NCBI GenBank assembly: GCA_020051815.1
Contig: JAGVQF010000182.1
Span: 1-7,605, forward strand
Length of the DNA stretch: 7,605 nt
Direction of reading: 5' to 3'
DNA from: Candidatus Saganbacteria bacterium
GTDB taxonomy: Bacteria; Margulisbacteria; WOR-1; O2-12-FULL-45-9; XYB2-FULL-48-7
This document shows, one piece after another, positions 4,855 through 7,605 of the stretch. The notes under the pieces are model-generated. The model saw only the letters and a program-made list of their open reading frames with translations, made no database searches and was not told where the DNA came from. A program made the translations under genes and the position numbers. The stretch's first letter is position 1. Each line of letters begins with the position of its first letter.

Positions 4855-7605
4855 AGAAGCTTTTGCTGATTATTTATATCTTTTTATTGTCGTTGCCTTC
4901 TATCGCAGGGATTATTGAGGGCACGGACACATATAAGGATTATATATTTATACTCGTTCATGGCATGAACGACGATGCAACTGTTTTTACTGGCGGGAAA
5001 AACTTTGGTAATTTAAAGGCCCATTTGGAAAATGACTTAGGGCTTGTCGGCCGTGTTTTCTGTTATAGCTTCTCTAACAATCGTGGCGATAACTTTTTAT
5101 TGGCTAGAGAATTGGGCGATAGATCGTATGAAAATAATTACTCCTTTAATGATGTTAATGGTAATTTGGTCTCAATGAATGGGAAAAACTGGTTAGATAG
5201 GGCAAGGAATGATTTTCAGGATTACAAAAAACATCCAGAAAATATTGGAAAGCCCAACCCCTCTAAATTCATACTCATCACCCACAGCATGGGAAACTAC
5301 GCGGCAAGGGCATATATTTACTCTGATCAATTATATGAGAAAGGGTTTTATAACAACGATGTTTCGAAGGTTGTGTTTATTGCCCCGCCGTTGCTTGGAT
5401 CAGACATGGCGCTGTTTGTTTATAAGGGATATTTTCTGATGTTAAGGGATGGGCCAGGGGTCGTAAGCGGAGGGGCAAAGTGGATTGGCGATTCGGCGCA
5501 AACGGTAAGTGATTATTTCAAAGGCAGTAAAGGTTCAGGCGATTTTGTGTCGATGATGTCTGATATTCTGACTCAGGGCAGCACCAATCCATATTATCCT
5601 TATCAATTATCATTAGATTTTGCAGCGAAGGGTGTATTCATGCCGCGCGCTGTCGGGATGATGCAGAATGAATTTAATAAGGTTGTCAATGAGGGAAAAA
5701 CCTTTGAATTGACTTCCCAGGCCATGATCGATCTTATCCCCTACAGCAGCGCGACCAGGAGATTGAAGGATGTTCAGCCTTTGAGCGCTGAAAATGAGCC
5801 CGCCTATAGTATTGTTTACGCTAAAGGAATGCCTGTTTTTGATTTTGCTTCGACTTTTCCAACCGCAACGGCTAAGTTCATAGATATCGGTTTGCAGGAA
5901 AAAGGTGCCTGGGGAACCCCAAAGGGGGAGTTATATATTCATACTTCTTCAGAATTATATAAGAACATCAGCCAGGCATTAAGCTTGGACTATCAAAAGC
6001 TATCGCTCATTAATCCTAAATTTTATGGCATTGGAAATTCAGAAGGCAAATTACTCTCTCTGCTTTTAGCGAAAAATGGGGAGGGATTTTTTACAAACGA
6101 CGGGGATGGAATGGTCCCGGAATATAGCGCAAGAGGCGAGGGGATTAAATATTTGCAGAATGCTCCAAAATATAGTCATACCTTTAAAACAGAACGTCTT
6201 GATTATTACTTGAGCAGCACGCTTCCCGCGCAGATAGCGGCAACGGAAGTGGCCATATATGCAACTTCTGCTTTTACCGGCATCCCGCCAAATCAATTGT
6301 GGTGTTTTAGGATTCCCGTATGCTTGTGGTTTATTGGCGAGCTGGCAGTGGATTATAATAACATTAACTATGACATCGAAGCCCACGGCCACATCCTCGA
6401 ACAACACGACCTCATCAAAACTGCCATCTTAGATACACCGGCTATTTTCACAGTTCAAAACTTAGAAGCTGTTGTAACTGGTGAGGCTGGTGCTTCTCCC
6501 GAGGCAACCGCCCTTGCTTTTTCAGTCGGCCCGGCCACTCCTGCCGGATTTGAATCGCTAAAAGTCAAAAACGTGACTGAAAATAGAAAAGCTGGGGGAA
6601 CCGTCAATCTGCCCGTCCCGATGACGCTGAAAGCGCTGTCCGCCACAGGGGAGGGGGAGCGAAAATATGTGACGCAGATGACGCTGACCAAAGCGCCGTC
6701 CCGAATTGCCGGAAAGCTGAATTACCTCGTGCCAAAGCTGATGAAGCAATTTGAATATTCCTTCAATTTCGCCGCCTGGAAGTCGATCGAGGGGGTCAAT
6801 CCGGAGACCGGTGAATTCGTTTTGGACAATCTCCCTTTTGCCGAAGGGCAGAACCTGTTGGCGATCCGCTCCGAAAACGCTGTCGGGGTTCTTTCCAGTC
6901 AGCTCCTCAAGATCGTCCTTAACACCATCCCCATGCAGCCCAGCCAGTTCAAGCCGGGCGCGAGTTACTATATCAGCGACAGCAAGCCGGAGATATCAGT
7001 CGAATTCAATAAATCAGAATACACCGGCGATTATGAGTCGGAGAAGATCAATATCACGGAGATGCTGGTAGATGGTATCACTGTCGAACCGCAGGTTGAA
7101 TCAAAAATGTCGAGCTACCATCCCTGGGCCAAAGCGTCGTACACTGTGCCATCGGACAAGCCGCTCGATGAGGGCGAGCATACCGTCGTCGTGCGCGCCG
7201 AGAGTAACGTCGGCGTCTCGCAGGGGATCTGGAGCTTCTATGTCGACCGCAGCCCGCCGACGATCTCCATGGAAGCGATCGCGCCTTACAGCCCCAGAGC
7301 CCCGGCCACAATTAGATATAGCGCCTCCGACGAAGTTTCTCCCAATCTCCTCTCCGTCCGTTGCGACCTCTACGATTCAAACGGCAATTTTGTAACAAAC
7401 ATCGCTACTGCCGATGCCTTGTCAAAGGGCGAAAATTTCTTCTCCTGGAACGGACTCGCGACTGGCGACTCGCGACCCGCCGACGGCGCCTACAAGGTTA
7501 AGATCAAGGCCTTCGACCTCGCCGGCAACCAGGCCGTTGCCGAACAGCCGATCACGATCGATTCCACCTCGCCGACTGTTGCTGGCGTCGAAATCACTCC
7601 CAACC
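4851..7605 (+). CDS. Secreted alpha/beta-hydrolase (lipase/PGAP1-like) with Ig/FlgD-type tail, 3' partial
   Basis: An open frame of 918 codons starts at the ATG in an ATGA overlap and has no stop before the window ends. Residues 1-19 are a signal peptide (MKKLLL..., likely cut after SIA) with no lipobox. Residues about 30-450 form an alpha/beta hydrolase: oxyanion-side LVHGMND (35-41), nucleophile elbow T144-H-S146-M-G148, APPLLGS (178-184, like the lipase TPHxGS motif), acid D417 or D419 in DGDGMVP, and candidate H443 in YSHTF. The order Ser-Asp-His and the DGDGxVP motif match lipases and PGAP1-like esterases, so ester hydrolysis of a lipid-like substrate outside the cytoplasm is likely. The first elbow Gly is replaced by Thr. 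Residues about 530-690 are beta-rich and unrecognised. Residues 703-805 are Ig-like. Residues 812-894 resemble a FlgD-type Ig domain (WNG...ADGAYKVKI). There is no obvious Shine-Dalgarno site, so translation probably depends on coupling. Base composition shifts near 6370. Confidence 0.93.
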   Translation, partial: MKKLLLIIYIFLLSLPSIAGIIEGTDTYKDYIFILVHGMNDDATVFTGGKNFGNLKAHLENDLGLVGRVFCYSFSNNRGDNFLLARELGDRSYENNYSFNDVNGNLVSMNGKNWLDRARNDFQDYKKHPENIGKPNPSKFILITHSMGNYAARAYIYSDQLYEKGFYNNDVSKVVFIAPPLLGSDMALFVYKGYFLMLRDGPGVVSGGAKWIGDSAQTVSDYFKGSKGSGDFVSMMSDILTQGSTNPYYPYQLSLDFAAKGVFMPRAVGMMQNEFNKVVNEGKTFELTSQAMIDLIPYSSATRRLKDVQPLSAENEPAYSIVYAKGMPVFDFASTFPTATAKFIDIGLQEKGAWGTPKGELYIHTSSELYKNISQALSLDYQKLSLINPKFYGIGNSEGKLLSLLLAKNGEGFFTNDGDGMVPEYSARGEGIKYLQNAPKYSHTFKTERLDYYLSSTLPAQIAATEVAIYATSAFTGIPPNQLWCFRIPVCLWFIGELAVDYNNINYDIEAHGHILEQHDLIKTAILDTPAIFTVQNLEAVVTGEAGASPEATALAFSVGPATPAGFESLKVKNVTENRKAGGTVNLPVPMTLKALSATGEGERKYVTQMTLTKAPSRIAGKLNYLVPKLMKQFEYSFNFAAWKSIEGVNPETGEFVLDNLPFAEGQNLLAIRSENAVGVLSSQLLKIVLNTIPMQPSQFKPGASYYISDSKPEISVEFNKSEYTGDYESEKINITEMLVDGITVEPQVESKMSSYHPWAKASYTVPSDKPLDEGEHTVVVRAESNVGVSQGIWSFYVDRSPPTISMEAIAPYSPRAPATIRYSASDEVSPNLLSVRCDLYDSNGNFVTNIATADALSKGENFFSWNGLATGDSRPADGAYKVKIKAFDLAGNQAVAEQPITIDSTSPTVAGVEITPN

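Noticed and set aside
6066..7395. Several short frames on both strands within the last gene
   Set aside because: The 918-codon frame with signal peptide, hydrolase motifs and Ig domains explains this stretch; the others are out-of-frame shadows in GC-rich DNA.
7453..7476. Ten-base direct repeat GACTCGCGAC with a 14-base period
   Set aside because: The encoded residues fit the expected FlgD-type pattern WNG...G...ADGxY without an insertion, so a slippage or attachment-site reading is not needed.

Overview
The window is a one-directional, all plus-strand block of seven protein-coding genes. Five encode predicted lipoproteins, one encodes a small cytosolic coiled-coil protein, and the last is a large secreted lipase-like protein that runs off the right edge. 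No rRNA, tRNA, CRISPR array, insertion sequence or minus-strand gene is supported. Genes use ATG starts with purine-rich Shine-Dalgarno sites, except the last, which is start/stop-coupled. TAA and TGA both act as stops. Consecutive lipoboxes with non-Asp +2 residues suggest a diderm bacterium with outer-membrane lipoproteins. FN3, VWA, TolB-type propeller and FlgD-type Ig modules together fit an uncultivated environmental lineage (Margulisbacteria/WOR-1-like would fit). The taxon is a low-confidence guess.

Layout: 12-431 is a short lipoprotein with one FN3 domain. 434-1801 is a lipoprotein with module A, FN3 and VWA. 1813-2727 is a lipoprotein with modules A and B. 2728-2831 is a gap with a perfect 16-bp palindrome and a REP-like hairpin. 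2832-3170 is a coiled-coil protein. 3183-3764 is a lipoprotein with module B only. 3765-3963 is a gap with no convincing gene. 3964-4854 is a lipoprotein with a six-repeat TolB-like propeller. 4851 to the end is a signal peptide, an alpha/beta-hydrolase (lipase/PGAP1-like) domain and a beta-rich Ig/FlgD-type tail, open for 918 codons without a stop.

The first five lipoprotein/coiled-coil genes look like a locally shuffled family. Modules A, B and FN3 recur in different combinations in adjacent genes, and part of module A is still 40/48 identical in DNA between two of them. The propeller lipoprotein and the lipase form a separate, tightly coupled pair through an ATGA overlap. Base composition and codon choice change abruptly inside the lipase gene near position 6370, where the catalytic domain gives way to the adhesive-looking tail. 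This suggests the protein was assembled from two sources. Functions beyond fold or family level are not claimed.
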